From: Planctomycetota bacterium
GTDB taxonomy: Bacteria; Planctomycetota; Phycisphaerae; UBA1845; UTPLA1
NCBI GenBank assembly: GCA_016235815.1
Contig: JACRIM010000028.1
Location: 1 to 64,000, forward strand
Length of the DNA: 64,000 bases
Direction: 5' to 3'
In this document: piece after piece, positions 9,611 through 18,528 of the stretch
Layout: every line of letters starts with the position of its first letter
Position numbering within the stretch: position 1 is the first letter of the stretch
Made by a program: the position numbers and the translations under genes
Notes under the pieces: generated by a model
Told to the model about the DNA's origin: nothing
Database searches by the model: none
Seen by the model: only the letters and a program-made list of their open reading frames with translations

Positions 9611-10984
9611 GTGGGGCAGAACCTGCAAAGGCCGCTCTCTCTCTGCCTCGCCACCTGCTTTATCGGGGGGGTGGTGGTTCCAGCCTTTGGTTCGGTCGAT
9701 CAATCTGTTGTTATAAATGAACTGTGCGTCACTCCGGCATCGGGGCAGGACAAGTACATCGAAATCCTGAATCGGGGACCCAACACGGTCAGTACTCTGA
9801 ATTGGTGGATTTGCGATCATCCCATTATCTATTATGCGCGGCTCTTGCAGGTGCCGCAGACCGGCGGTCCTCCTGCAGCCCCTCCGATTCTGTTGCAGCC
9901 AGGCGATTTTCTTGTTGTGCGGATTCACCCCCAGTTTCCGCCCCCTACAGGAAATTACTCATCGCGATCGAACTCCGCCGGGACCACCACACACATTTTG
10001 CAGCTTAACATTCCCGCTCCCGCGGTACCGAGCTTCTTAAACCAAAACGGGGGAAACTTCTCGATTTGGGATCAATCGCCTCCCAGCAATCCGGATGACC
10101 CGTCGTTTGATGTCCCTCAGGCAATGCGTGATTTTTTGGCATGGGGATTAACCGGCACGAACTCAGGATTAAAGCGCGGATGTGTGGCATCGAGTCCTGT
10201 GGCGATGCTCTGGCCGCCGCCCGTCTCAGGTGATTGCCTTGTACCGACTCCGCCGCCGGTTTTCATGGCGGTGAACATCGCGGCAGTTGCCGTGGGAAGC
10301 GGCGAATCGATCAATTACAACGGGCATTCGGCGAACGACCCGGCGGATTATTTCCTGGCACCGTCGACCGAGGGCGAGCCGAATGTGATGCCCGGCGATA
10401 TCGACGGGGACCTCGACATGGATGCGGATGACTACGCCGGGTTTGTTGCCTGCCTGGGACAATCCGGCGGTTCTCCGCCATGCAGCCGGGCCGATCTCGA
10501 TGGAAGCATGACGGTCGATTGTGCGGACTGGCCTCTCTTTGCCTCGGATTGGGCGAAGTATTCGTCGCTCTCCGAGCCGCCGGTGCCGAGTGCATGCTTG
10601 ATGTGTCTCCATGGAGACGTGAACAATGACGGAACGATCAATGGCGAGGATATCGGGGCATTCATGGGAGTCGCCGTTGGCGACGACATGGATCCGGTGC
10701 ATCGGTGTGCCGCCGACGTAGATGCGAATGGAATAATGAATTGCGAGGACGTGGTTGGGTTTGTTCGGCTTGCGCTCGGAGCGGCGCCGGATTGCCTCGC
10801 AGGCGATATCAATCTCGATGGGCTGGTGGACGGGGGCGACATTCAGCCGCTTGTCGACATGCTGCTGAACCCGGGGTGCCGCACCAACGTGGAAATCTGC
10901 CCGGCGGATGTCAATGGCGATTCGACTATTTCGCCGGCCGACGTGGCGGGGTTTGTGGACCTGCTTCTCTCGCAGGGTTCTTGA
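9611..10984 (+). CDS. Secreted lamin-tail-like protein with multiple dockerin repeats
   Basis: This 457-residue protein starts at GTG 9611 after GAGGAGAGGGG. A signal peptide (LCLATCFIGGVVVPAFG) is followed by a lamin-tail-like domain: VVINELCVTPASGQDKYIEILNRG matches the usual opening I-x-E-h and the YIEI/N strand. The last 170 residues hold several dockerin type I calcium loops: GDIDGDLDMDADDYAGF, ADLDGSMTVDCADW, GDVNNDGTINGEDIGAF, ADVDANGIMNCEDVVGF, GDINLDGLVDGGDIQPL and ADVNGDSTISPADVAGF. Three tandem pairs are more than the single pair of a cellulosomal dockerin. No cohesin is encoded nearby. The likely role is at the cell surface or outside, with calcium-dependent folding; the partner is unknown. 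Confidence 0.87.
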   Translation: MGQNLQRPLSLCLATCFIGGVVVPAFGSVDQSVVINELCVTPASGQDKYIEILNRGPNTVSTLNWWICDHPIIYYARLLQVPQTGGPPAAPPILLQPGDFLVVRIHPQFPPPTGNYSSRSNSAGTTTHILQLNIPAPAVPSFLNQNGGNFSIWDQSPPSNPDDPSFDVPQAMRDFLAWGLTGTNSGLKRGCVASSPVAMLWPPPVSGDCLVPTPPPVFMAVNIAAVAVGSGESINYNGHSANDPADYFLAPSTEGEPNVMPGDIDGDLDMDADDYAGFVACLGQSGGSPPCSRADLDGSMTVDCADWPLFASDWAKYSSLSEPPVPSACLMCLHGDVNNDGTINGEDIGAFMGVAVGDDMDPVHRCAADVDANGIMNCEDVVGFVRLALGAAPDCLAGDINLDGLVDGGDIQPLVDMLLNPGCRTNVEICPADVNGDSTISPADVAGFVDLLLSQGS

Positions 10985-11027
10985 ACTGGAGTAGACTCGC
11001 ATCGGCGCGTGGGCGAGAATCGCTCGC

Positions 11028-11726
11028 ATGTCTGGGGACGAAAGCACCTGTTGGACGATGATTGAGAGCGCGGCCGGAGCCGATGCCGCGACCCGCGAGT
11101 CTTTTGCGCGGGTCTATGAGCCAGTTGTTAGAGCGTATTTGCTGGCCCGATGGCGCGGCGGACCTGTACGTGAGCATGTCGACGACGCCGTGCAGGATGT
11201 GTTCGTGGAATGCTACAAGAGTGGCGGGGCTTTGGAGAGGGCATCGCGGGATCGATCGGGCGGGTTTCGGGCGTATCTCTATGGCATTGCCCGAAATGTG
11301 GCGCTGCGCGTGGAAGCGTCGCGCGGCCGCAAAGTGCACGGGGTTGGCGGCGACGATGATGTGCTCGTGCAGCAGGCGGGCGACGAGCCAAGTTTGTCGC
11401 GCGTGTTTGATCGTTCGTGGGCTGAGTCGATGATGCGGCAAGCGAGGGAGCGGCAACAGGCGAAAGCGCAGGCGCAGGGAGAGCGATGTGTGCGCCGCGT
11501 CGAGTTGCTTCGGTTGCGATTTAATGACGGTCTGCCAATCCGCGAAATCGCGGAAAAATGGGGCGAACCGGCCGAGCAGGTGCATCGAGAATACGCAAAG
11601 GCTCGAGAGGAGTTTCGGGCGGCGCTGTTCGAGGTCATTCGATTTCATCGTCCAGAATGCACCGCCGCAGCGGCCGAGCGGGAATGCCTTGAATTACTGG
11701 GCCTGCTTGGTTCGGACGGACGGTAG
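11028..11726 (+). CDS. RNA polymerase sigma factor, ECF-like
   Basis: This 232-residue protein has a sigma-70 region 2 (ESFARVYEPVVRAYLLARWRGG, then HVDDAVQDVFVECYKSG and FRAYLYGIARNVALR) and a C-terminal region 4 helix-turn-helix (RRVELLRLRFNDGLPIREIAEKWGEPAEQVHREYAKAREEF). A charged linker rich in Arg and Gln joins them. The sequence resembles the ECF sigma factors abundant in planctomycetes. An internal ATG at 11058 is also possible and would remove ten residues that do not look conserved. No anti-sigma factor is adjacent; the neighbours are exported dockerin proteins, so control of cell-surface genes is a guess from context only. Confidence 0.85.
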   Translation: MSGDESTCWTMIESAAGADAATRESFARVYEPVVRAYLLARWRGGPVREHVDDAVQDVFVECYKSGGALERASRDRSGGFRAYLYGIARNVALRVEASRGRKVHGVGGDDDVLVQQAGDEPSLSRVFDRSWAESMMRQARERQQAKAQAQGERCVRRVELLRLRFNDGLPIREIAEKWGEPAEQVHREYAKAREEFRAALFEVIRFHRPECTAAAAERECLELLGLLGSDGR

Positions 11727-11759
11727 TGGAATTAGAATGGTGGATTCGGGCAGTTATTC

Positions 11760-11789
11760 TTGTAAATTCCCTCACCAAGTTGGTACGAT
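11760..11789 (+). promoter_or_regulatory. Candidate promoter for the duplicated-module gene
   Basis: TTGTAA (11760-11765), an 18-base spacer and TACGAT (11784-11789) lie 51 bases before ATG 11841 and just after the sigma-factor stop. The -35 match is fair and the -10 match weak. Confidence 0.3.
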
Positions 11790-11840
11790 AGAAACAGGCG
11801 TTTACACAGGCGGTCCGTTTCGGACCAGCGGAGATTTGCC

Positions 11841-13982
11841 ATGTACCAACGAGACCGTGAATCCGTACCAAACGTTCGCATGGTTCTTGCGGGTGTTGCC
11901 ATGGCATTTGTTGTGGCTGCCGCGAGTAACGCCGGCCCACCCGTTGATTGCGGGCCGGATGACACGGGGCGTCGCTGCGAACCGACGGTGTGTGATGGCG
12001 CGGGCACGACATGCGTGCCGACGTGCATTCGGCACGACCCGTTCTCAGGCTCGAATACCATCCTTGCGTGCAGTTGCAGCGGCGAGACGTCGTGTCACGC
12101 AGAAATCGCACCGGGCAGCCCGCTTGGCTGCGTGGTGCCTGAGGATGGCACAGGCACCGTGCATCTTCCACCGAGTGGGTGCGCTTACATCAGCCCCATT
12201 GGTGACACGATGCGTATTGTCGATGGATTGCCGATCGGTTCGACGGTTGAATGTGCGCCGACGCATCACAATTTCCTATGCGGCTTGAACAGCGTTTGTT
12301 CGTTTGCGGTGCCGAGCGGACCGATTTGTTATGCGCCGGGTGGATCGCTGGGCGGTGAGAAATCCTGTGCCAATTCGACGCTGAACTGGCAAATGCAGGG
12401 GACGGGGGCCTATGCGGCTTATTCGCGCATCCTGAACATCCCTGTGGATATAGAGATTCACGCGGCACCGCGTACGCCGGGAAATCCGTTTCAGTCGTTT
12501 AACACGGACATGTCCCGGATGTTTGGGCAGATTCTCGGTGACCCGGATTTCGACCTGCTTCGCGTCGTCGCGGGAACGGATTTCGGGCTGCCAAGCCCGG
12601 GCCATACGACGTTGACGCAATTGCCCGGCTCGCAATGGGCCGTCGATAGTTTTTTTGACATCACGTATCGAATCGACTTCGTGGGTAAGGCAGGCGGGCC
12701 GTTTTCGGGACGCTCGGGCTCGACCACTGGAACGATTCGGATTTCAACGGGCGGCGGTCCACGTTGTGTGAGCAGCTGTTTCCCCGGCTTTGAGTGTCGT
12801 CAGACGGTGACGGTCAATCCGAACGGAACGTACGACGTCTGTTGCGAATGCGTGTCCATCCCATGCGAACCTGAGCCGGATGGGTCGGCATGCAAACTGG
12901 CGATGTGCGGCCCGTTCAGGAGCTGCACGCCGCGTTGCCTAACATTGAATCCGGGAACGGATCAGGTATTCGTCACGGATTGCACCTGTCGCGAGCAGGG
13001 CGAATGCAGCGCCGTGCAGATTCACCCCGGGGCGACGGCCTGTGTGCAGCCGAACGACTTTACCGGGACGGTTCACCTCCCTCCGACTGCATGCGACTAT
13101 CGCAGCGCGAATTATCAACCGATGCAAATTATTGACGGACTACCGCCCTTTTCAACGATCGACTGCATGCCGACGCATTTCAATTTCTCATGTGCAGCAA
13201 ACGCAGTTTGTTCGTTCGCAACGCCCATCGGCCCAATTTGCTATGCGCCAGGAGGGTCGCTTGGGGGTGAGAAGTCTTGCGCGAATTCGACGCTGAACCT
13301 GGTGATGCAGGGGACGGGCGCCATGGGAGCCTTCAATCGCAACATCAATGTCCCGATTGCGTTTGAAGTCCACACCGCGCCGCGCGTGCTGTTTTCAGCG
13401 GAGCAGGGATTTAACACGGATATGTTCCGGTTCTTTGGACAGATCACCGGCGATCCGGATTTCGATCTGCTTCGGTTTGTGGCGGGCACGGATTTCGGCC
13501 TGCCGAGTCCGGGCCACACCACGCTCACACAACTGCCGGGCGGCAACTGGGCCGTCGACAGCTTCTTTGATGTGACCTATCGCATCGACTTCGTCGGAAG
13601 GCCCGGCGGATCGCTGTCGGGCAGGTCGGGCTCCACAACAGGCGTGGTTCGTCTGGCAACAGGCGGCGGCGTGGCATGTGAAGGAATGTGCCCCCCGGGG
13701 TACACGTGCTTCAAGCAATTGACGGTAAACCCCTCGGGTACGATCACCTACTGCTGCGATTGCATTACCGATTGCGTTTGCCGCGGCGATATGAACGGCG
13801 ACACAAAGTTGAACGGTAAAGACATCCAACAGTTCGTGGACTGCTGGGTCAACTACTTCGGGGGGTATATCGATGCCCCCTGCGTATGTGCCGACATGGA
13901 CTCTGATGGCGTGCTTTCCGATACGGACGTCAACTTGTTCGCCACGAAACTGTTGACTGACCCGGACAATCTGTGCCCCTAG
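11841..13982 (+). CDS. Secreted Cys-rich protein with two tandem 300-residue modules and a dockerin end
   Basis: This is a 713-residue exported protein with a signal peptide (VRMVLAGVAMAFVVAAASNA). Two homologous modules follow, about residues 37-340 and 341-640, offset by about 912 bases in DNA. Both contain GTVHLPP, the stretch from GPICYAPGG to GEKSCANSTLN, GDPDFDLLR, AGTDFGLPSPGHTTLTQLPG and SGRSGSTTG, with many conserved cysteines that suggest disulfide-bonded extracellular folding. I do not recognise the module. The C-terminus has a dockerin pair (GDMNGDTKLNGKDIQQFVD, then ADMDSDGVLSDTDVNLF). The conserved blocks are near-identical while linkers differ, which points to an intragenic duplication under constraint. 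Confidence 0.85.
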   Translation: MYQRDRESVPNVRMVLAGVAMAFVVAAASNAGPPVDCGPDDTGRRCEPTVCDGAGTTCVPTCIRHDPFSGSNTILACSCSGETSCHAEIAPGSPLGCVVPEDGTGTVHLPPSGCAYISPIGDTMRIVDGLPIGSTVECAPTHHNFLCGLNSVCSFAVPSGPICYAPGGSLGGEKSCANSTLNWQMQGTGAYAAYSRILNIPVDIEIHAAPRTPGNPFQSFNTDMSRMFGQILGDPDFDLLRVVAGTDFGLPSPGHTTLTQLPGSQWAVDSFFDITYRIDFVGKAGGPFSGRSGSTTGTIRISTGGGPRCVSSCFPGFECRQTVTVNPNGTYDVCCECVSIPCEPEPDGSACKLAMCGPFRSCTPRCLTLNPGTDQVFVTDCTCREQGECSAVQIHPGATACVQPNDFTGTVHLPPTACDYRSANYQPMQIIDGLPPFSTIDCMPTHFNFSCAANAVCSFATPIGPICYAPGGSLGGEKSCANSTLNLVMQGTGAMGAFNRNINVPIAFEVHTAPRVLFSAEQGFNTDMFRFFGQITGDPDFDLLRFVAGTDFGLPSPGHTTLTQLPGGNWAVDSFFDVTYRIDFVGRPGGSLSGRSGSTTGVVRLATGGGVACEGMCPPGYTCFKQLTVNPSGTITYCCDCITDCVCRGDMNGDTKLNGKDIQQFVDCWVNYFGGYIDAPCVCADMDSDGVLSDTDVNLFATKLLTDPDNLCP

Positions 13983-14055
13983 CCGGCCCGAGCAGGCGCT
14001 TGTAAGCGGTTGGCAGGTCGTGGGTTGGGTGTTTTCGGCCCGACGCAGGGCCGTC

Positions 14056-14084
14056 TTGACGGCTGCCGATAGAGGGCGTATATA
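14056..14084 (+). promoter_or_regulatory. Promoter of the tRNA-Gly gene
   Basis: TTGACG (14056-14061), an exact 17-base spacer and TATATA (14079-14084) form a near-consensus sigma-70 promoter. The predicted start is near 14091, about 26 bases before the mature tRNA. A GC hairpin at 14037-14055 precedes it and could help end the upstream transcript. Confidence 0.75.
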
Positions 14085-14116
14085 AATGGGTCCGGGTGGA
14101 GCGCATCCGGGGCTAC

Positions 14117-14188
14117 GCGGGTGTAGCTCAGTGGTAGAGCGTCACGTTGCCAACGTGAATGTCGTGAGTTCGAATCTCATCACCCGCT
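14117..14188 (+). tRNA. tRNA-Gly (anticodon GCC)
   Basis: The sequence folds as a complete cloverleaf. The acceptor is GCGGGTG/CACCCGC, the D arm GCTC-AGTGGTA-GAGC, the anticodon arm TCACG-TTGCCAA-CGTGA with anticodon GCC, and the T arm GTGAG-TTCGAAT-CTCAT. The discriminator is T and CCA is not encoded (TGT follows). The T-loop TTCGAAT is canonical. Confidence 0.97.
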
Positions 14189-14253
14189 GTTCGAATGCCG
14201 GCTTCGAGTCTTCGGGCTAGAATCCGGCGACATCAAAGGCCCGTCGCAGGGTA

Positions 14254-14356
14254 CCGACCGGGATGGTCAGGCGTTGGCTGCGGCGAGGTTGGACACCTAC
14301 GGATCGATACTCAAAGTCGGTCGGGAGTTTATGAAAACGCCTGACCGGCTTTTTTT
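14254..14356 (+). promoter_or_regulatory. Leader with competing terminator and antiterminator upstream of tig
   Basis: An intrinsic terminator is formed by 14316-14325 pairing with 14340-14349 (10 pairs, two wobble), extended by GTTT/AAAC inside the loop and followed by seven T (14350-14356). Its 3' arm is also claimed by a perfect 11-pair helix, 14265-14275 with 14336-14346, which would act as an antiterminator. The 5' arm of that helix can in turn fold locally with GACC at 14256-14259. A -10-like TAGAAT at 14218-14223 could start a leader near 14230. Two readings fit: a plain tRNA terminator, or an attenuator controlling tig. Pairing was found by eye; no energies were computed. Confidence 0.6.
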
Positions 14357-14417
14357 GTGCGCGGGTGTCTTCCAGTAGGAATGACCGACGCGTCGCACCG
14401 CAGAATGGAGCACTTCG

Positions 14418-16034
14418 ATGGGACGAAATCAGATTCAGGGCGACCAGACAGATGACGGAGAGGTCGCGGTAGCGGACGAAGCGGAAGACATCAAGACCCA
14501 GCTTGGCAAGGCGATTGCCGTCAAAGTGGCGGATGCCGGTGTGCTTCGCAAGACGCTGACCGTGACGGTGCCGCGCGACAACATCCAGAAGGAGTTGGAC
14601 CGCGAGTTCGGGGATCTGATAAAGGAATCCATTGTGCCGGGATTTCGACGTGGTCGTGCCCCTCGCCGACTGGTGGAGAAGCGGTTCGGCGGCGAGGTCG
14701 GCGCTCAGGTTCAGACACGTCTTGTTTCCAACGCGTACCTTGCGGCCATTGAGAAGGAAGATATCAAAGTGCTCGGCGACCCCATGATGTGGGTCCGCGA
14801 AAAGGGAGCCAAGGATAACAACGAGCGACTGGTGGATATGCCCACCGCGCTTCAGCAGATGAAGATTCCCGAGGATGGCCCGCTTGAGTTTCGTTGTGAA
14901 GTCGAGGTGAAGCCGCAGTTTACCGTGCCCGCGTTGGACGGCGTGGAGCTGGAGCGGCCCGACTTAAGCATCTCGGATGACGATGTCTCGAAGCAGATTG
15001 ACCGCATCCGGGCACGGCGAGGCCACTGGGCGCCGATGATGGATGGCAAGGTGCAGGAAGATGACCTGCTCATCTGCGATATGGTCCTTACGGTGGATGG
15101 CAAGGAAGTAAAGAAGACTGAAAACATTCAGGTCTTCGCACGTCCACAGCGAATCGAAGGTATCGCGTTTGAGGATCTTGGCGAAAAGTTGAAGGGCGCC
15201 AAAGCAGGGGACTCCAAGACCCTGACCTGCGAGATTCCGGATGACTATGAGATTGCCGAACTACGGGGCAAGCAGGGTGCGTTCGAACTGAAGGTCAATG
15301 AGATCAAGCGAATCGAACTGCCGCCGCTCGACAAGGACTATCTGTCAAACATGGGCTTCGACAGCGAGAAGGAGTACCGCGACTGGGTTCGCAAGCAGAT
15401 GGAGGATCAGCTCGAAACCGAGATCAAGCGCGGCATGCGCGGTCAGGTGCGAAAGTACCTTCTCGACAACACGAAGCTCGATTTGCCGGAAGGTATTTCC
15501 TCACGGCAGACGGAGCGGGCCGTCATGCGCAAGGCCATGGAGCTTCGACAGGCCGGCATCCCCGAAGCCGAGATTATCAAGCACTCCGACGAACTGAAGA
15601 CGGTCGCCCATGAAGAGGCGACCGCCGAGTTGAAGCTGTACTTCATTCTCGAGGAGATTGCAGAGGCTCAGAAGATCGAAGTGACGGAAGAAGAGATCAA
15701 CGCAGAAATTGCCGCCATCGCCCGCTCCTATAACCGCCGCTTTGACCGCGTGCGGGATGATCTGGCCAAGGCCAATGGCATTGAGTCGTTGTATCTCCAA
15801 ATCCGCGACGACAAATGCATCGACGGCATCATCGCCAAGGGCAAGATCGTGAAGATGGATCCGTCGAAGAAGCCGGCCGAAAAGCCCAAGAAGGCGTCCG
15901 AAACAAAGGCGCCGAAGGCGGAAAAGGCCGACGCCGATGAAAAACCGGAAAAGGCGAAGAAGGAGGCCGCTCCGAAAGCCGAAAAGCCAAAGGCGGAAAA
16001 GAAGCCGGCTGCCAAGGGCAAGCCCAAAGCGTGA
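14418..16034 (+). CDS. tig: Trigger factor, ribosome-associated chaperone
   Basis: This 538-residue protein has the ribosome-binding signature PGFRRGRAPRRLVEKRFG (residues 73-90) in the N-terminal domain. A PPIase-like middle domain (about 185-275) and the helical C-terminal chaperone domain (to about 470) follow. It is about 100 residues longer than E. coli Tig: a 35-residue acidic N-terminal extension and a C-terminal tail made of Lys, Ala, Glu and Pro repeats (PKKASETKAPKAEKADADEK onward). GAATGGAG lies 7 bases before the ATG. It is followed by two clpP genes, the common tig-clpP order, although clpX is missing. Expression may be controlled by the terminator-containing leader immediately upstream. 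Confidence 0.95.
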   Translation: MGRNQIQGDQTDDGEVAVADEAEDIKTQLGKAIAVKVADAGVLRKTLTVTVPRDNIQKELDREFGDLIKESIVPGFRRGRAPRRLVEKRFGGEVGAQVQTRLVSNAYLAAIEKEDIKVLGDPMMWVREKGAKDNNERLVDMPTALQQMKIPEDGPLEFRCEVEVKPQFTVPALDGVELERPDLSISDDDVSKQIDRIRARRGHWAPMMDGKVQEDDLLICDMVLTVDGKEVKKTENIQVFARPQRIEGIAFEDLGEKLKGAKAGDSKTLTCEIPDDYEIAELRGKQGAFELKVNEIKRIELPPLDKDYLSNMGFDSEKEYRDWVRKQMEDQLETEIKRGMRGQVRKYLLDNTKLDLPEGISSRQTERAVMRKAMELRQAGIPEAEIIKHSDELKTVAHEEATAELKLYFILEEIAEAQKIEVTEEEINAEIAAIARSYNRRFDRVRDDLAKANGIESLYLQIRDDKCIDGIIAKGKIVKMDPSKKPAEKPKKASETKAPKAEKADADEKPEKAKKEAAPKAEKPKAEKKPAAKGKPKA

Positions 16035-16121
16035 CCCCGCAGGGATGACTACACTCCCGCAATCGGAGCCGACAACGGACAGGTCGTGTCGGCCCGGTGC
16101 GAGTTGAGAAGGGACTGAATC

Positions 16122-16781
16122 ATGGATGAGATCCGCATGTTTCCACATATGACGACGCACACCGGCCGGCCCGATCCGTTTGGATCGATGGCTCAGGGTG
16201 CGCCGTATCAGCGTATTCGAGAGATGTCGATCGAGGACATGCTCCTCGAGAATCGCATTATCTTCCTGGCCGGGCCGATCAATGAACGATCGGCAAGCCT
16301 GGTGATCATGCGATTGCTCTATCTCCAGAGCATCAAGAAGGACCAGGACATTCACCTGTACATCAACTGTCCAGGTGGCATGGTGGATCAGACGCTGGCC
16401 ATCTATGACACGATGCGATTTTTGCAGTGTGACATCGCGACGTACTGCATCGGTCAGGCCGCCAGCGGCGGAGCGATCATCCTGACGGCCGGCACCAAGG
16501 GCAAGCGCTACGCCCTGCCGAACAGCAAGATCATGCTGCATCAGCCGTGGGGTGGAATCACCGGTCAGGCTGAGGATATTCGCATCCAGGCCGAGGAGAT
16601 TCTGAAGGATAAGAAGAAACTGAACGAGATCATCGCGTTCCACACCGGAATGCCGACGGACAAAATTCAGGAAGAAACGGAGCGCGACCGCTACATCGAT
16701 CCGTTTGAGGCGGTCAAGTGGGGCCTCGTGGATGAAATCCTCGAAGCCGGCGGACCGAAGAAAGACAAAGAGAAGAAATAA
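16122..16781 (+). CDS. clpP: ATP-dependent Clp protease proteolytic subunit, copy 1
   Basis: This is a 219-residue serine peptidase of family S14 that forms the barrel of the Clp protease. The catalytic triad is complete: Ser115 in GQAASGGA, His140 in MLHQPWGG and Asp189 in ERDRYIDP, with the 25- and 49-residue spacings of E. coli ClpP. The motif around Ser reads ASGG instead of the usual ASMG, a small change beside the nucleophile. The C-terminus is Lys-rich ([10 protein letters not shown]). GAAGGGAC precedes the ATG. The gene lies 87 bases after tig and 19 bases before the second clpP, so the three are probably cotranscribed. The pair may form a mixed ClpP1P2 barrel, which is an inference. 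Confidence 0.95.
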   Translation: MDEIRMFPHMTTHTGRPDPFGSMAQGAPYQRIREMSIEDMLLENRIIFLAGPINERSASLVIMRLLYLQSIKKDQDIHLYINCPGGMVDQTLAIYDTMRFLQCDIATYCIGQAASGGAIILTAGTKGKRYALPNSKIMLHQPWGGITGQAEDIRIQAEEILKDKKKLNEIIAFHTGMPTDKIQEETERDRYIDPFEAVKWGLVDEILEAGGPKKDKEKK

Positions 16782-16800
16782 CGGCAAGAAGGAGCGGCCG

Positions 16801-17442
16801 ATGGTCAGCAATAATGGTACGTTGATTCCCTTCGTGATCGAGCGAACGGGCCGCGGCGAGCGGTCCTACGACATCTATTCGCGCCTGCTGAAGGACCGCA
16901 TTGTGTTCCTCGGCGGACCGGTGGATGACGACGTGGCAAACGCGATCGTCGCGCAGATGCTCTTCTTGTCGAATGAGGATCCGAACGCGGACATTCACTT
17001 CTACATCAATTCGCCCGGTGGAAGCGTCTCGGCGGGTCTGGCCATCTACGACACCATGCAGTTTGTACGGTGCGACGTGGCGACCTATTGCGTCGGCGTG
17101 TCGGCCAGCATGGGCGCGATCCTGCTTTGCGGCGGCGCCAAGGGCAAGCGATATTCGTTGAACAACTCGCGCGTGCTTCTGCACCAGCCGCTCATTGGCG
17201 GCTATATGCAAGGTGCGGCGACGGATCTATCCATCGAGGCCCAGGAAATCCTGCGACTTCGCGAGATTCTCTACGGCATCATCCAGAAACACTCCGGCGC
17301 TCCGATGAAAAAGATCGAGAAGGACTGCGACCGAAACCTCTGGCTGGCTCCCACCGAGGCGATGGAATATGGCCTGATCGACAAGATTCTCGAACGGCAG
17401 CCGGATGTTGCACGCCGGCCGGCTTCGTCGGATGATGAGTAA
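16801..17442 (+). CDS. clpP: ATP-dependent Clp protease proteolytic subunit, copy 2
   Basis: This 213-residue paralogue of the preceding gene also has a full triad: Ser103 in [10 protein letters not shown], His128 in LLHQPLIGG and Asp177 in CDRNLWLAP, with the same spacings. Its serine motif is the canonical ASMG. It differs from copy 1 over most of the remaining length, so the duplication is old rather than recent. ATG 16801 is favoured by AAGGAG a few bases upstream; the frame is open further left but overlaps copy 1. The stop codon TAA is followed at once by the ATG of the next gene, indicating one operon. Usual partners ClpX/ClpA must be encoded elsewhere. Confidence 0.95.
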   Translation: MVSNNGTLIPFVIERTGRGERSYDIYSRLLKDRIVFLGGPVDDDVANAIVAQMLFLSNEDPNADIHFYINSPGGSVSAGLAIYDTMQFVRCDVATYCVGVSASMGAILLCGGAKGKRYSLNNSRVLLHQPLIGGYMQGAATDLSIEAQEILRLREILYGIIQKHSGAPMKKIEKDCDRNLWLAPTEAMEYGLIDKILERQPDVARRPASSDDE

Positions 17443-18090
17443 ATGAATTCACGACTGTCGAGGTTGCCGGGGGGCAAGATAGCGGCGATGGTCTGCGCGC
17501 TGATTGCACTCACCGGTTGCGACCCGACAGCCGGCGGTAACGGCGTTTCCCAATCAAATGATTTCGAACAAAAGCTCGCGGAGGCCAACCGCATCCGCGC
17601 GGCACAGAGCGATCAGCTTGCCGAACAGGCCCGCGTGATACAACAGCTGCGCGGCATGGATGCCTCGAAGCGGTTGGAGCAATTGGTCCATGTCGATCGC
17701 ATCGAAATTGAACGCCTTTCCGGCGGCTACGACGACGACAAAGACGGCCGCGACGACGGCGTCATCGTGTATTTGCGGTTGCTCGACGCCGAAGGCGATG
17801 TCATCAAGGCGACAGGGTCGGCGTCCGTGAAGTTGTTCGACCTCTCCAAAGGTGATGGCGGACAGCCGGTTGCCCAGGGCCGATGGACGGCTGAGCAGAT
17901 GCGGACACTCTGGTTTGGAAAAATGATGACCGACCACTACTCATTGCGCGTTCCCTTACCCAGCGGCATCTCGATTACGCCCGGGGCGCCACTTACCGCC
18001 ACAGTCGAATTCACGGATTTGATGACCGGGCGGACCTTTCAAGCTCAAAAGCCATGCGAAGTCGCCGGTCTGGCGTCGGCAAACCCCTAG
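17443..18090 (+). CDS. Lipoprotein of unknown function at the end of the clp operon
   Basis: This 215-residue protein has an N-terminal signal and lipobox (ALIALTGC, Cys near residue 26). A short coiled-coil segment (FEQKLAEANRIRAAQSDQLAEQ, about 45-70) and a beta-rich domain (about 85-205) follow. That domain contains YDDDKDGRDDGVIVYLRLLDAEG and ends FTDLMTGRTFQAQKPCEV. The Asp-rich loop could bind calcium. The ATG abuts the stop codon of the second clpP, so translation is probably coupled. I do not recognise the domain. A role in envelope stress would fit the operon but is not shown by the sequence. Confidence 0.8.
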   Translation: MNSRLSRLPGGKIAAMVCALIALTGCDPTAGGNGVSQSNDFEQKLAEANRIRAAQSDQLAEQARVIQQLRGMDASKRLEQLVHVDRIEIERLSGGYDDDKDGRDDGVIVYLRLLDAEGDVIKATGSASVKLFDLSKGDGGQPVAQGRWTAEQMRTLWFGKMMTDHYSLRVPLPSGISITPGAPLTATVEFTDLMTGRTFQAQKPCEVAGLASANP

Positions 18091-18528
18091 GTCGCTTCAT
18101 TCAATCTTCGACGCCGTCAAATGTTACGCGCATGAATCCACTGGCGTGACCCATCGATCCCTGACTCGCGTTTTCCAGCCTTGACCAGCCGTTTTTCCGG
18201 ACCATCCCGCATCTCAGCATTGAAAAGGCAGTTTTTGCGCATCGGTGTCGGGTGCAACAGCCCCAATTTTTTTAGTGGTTGGAGGCATATTATCGGCATT
18301 CTCGTAAGGTTCGGAGGCCAAAACGGCCGTTTATAGGAGATAGGTTTGGCTGAACGAGCGTAAGCCGTTGGCAGGCCTGTCCCTGTGTGCATTGGCCGCA
18401 GGGCATGAAATTGCGCGTCGGGCGCAAAAAGATGCCGAGCCGGAACGAGGGTGGTTCGTTCGAATCGGCGTTGCCGACGTGCGTGAAGCAGCCACCGAGC
18501 GGGACCGCAGTAACCAGGGTGATGACCA
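18091..18528 (+). other. Intergenic region between the clp operon and the FHA/coiled-coil locus
   Basis: This gap of 438 bases has no convincing gene. Near 18248-18281 a weak GGG/CCC hairpin followed by seven T may end the clp transcript. GGCC-AAAAC-GGCC forms a small hairpin near 18320. Two short frames, one per strand, overlap the FHA start and are discussed under rejected items. No clear -35/-10 pair was found. Confidence 0.3.
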
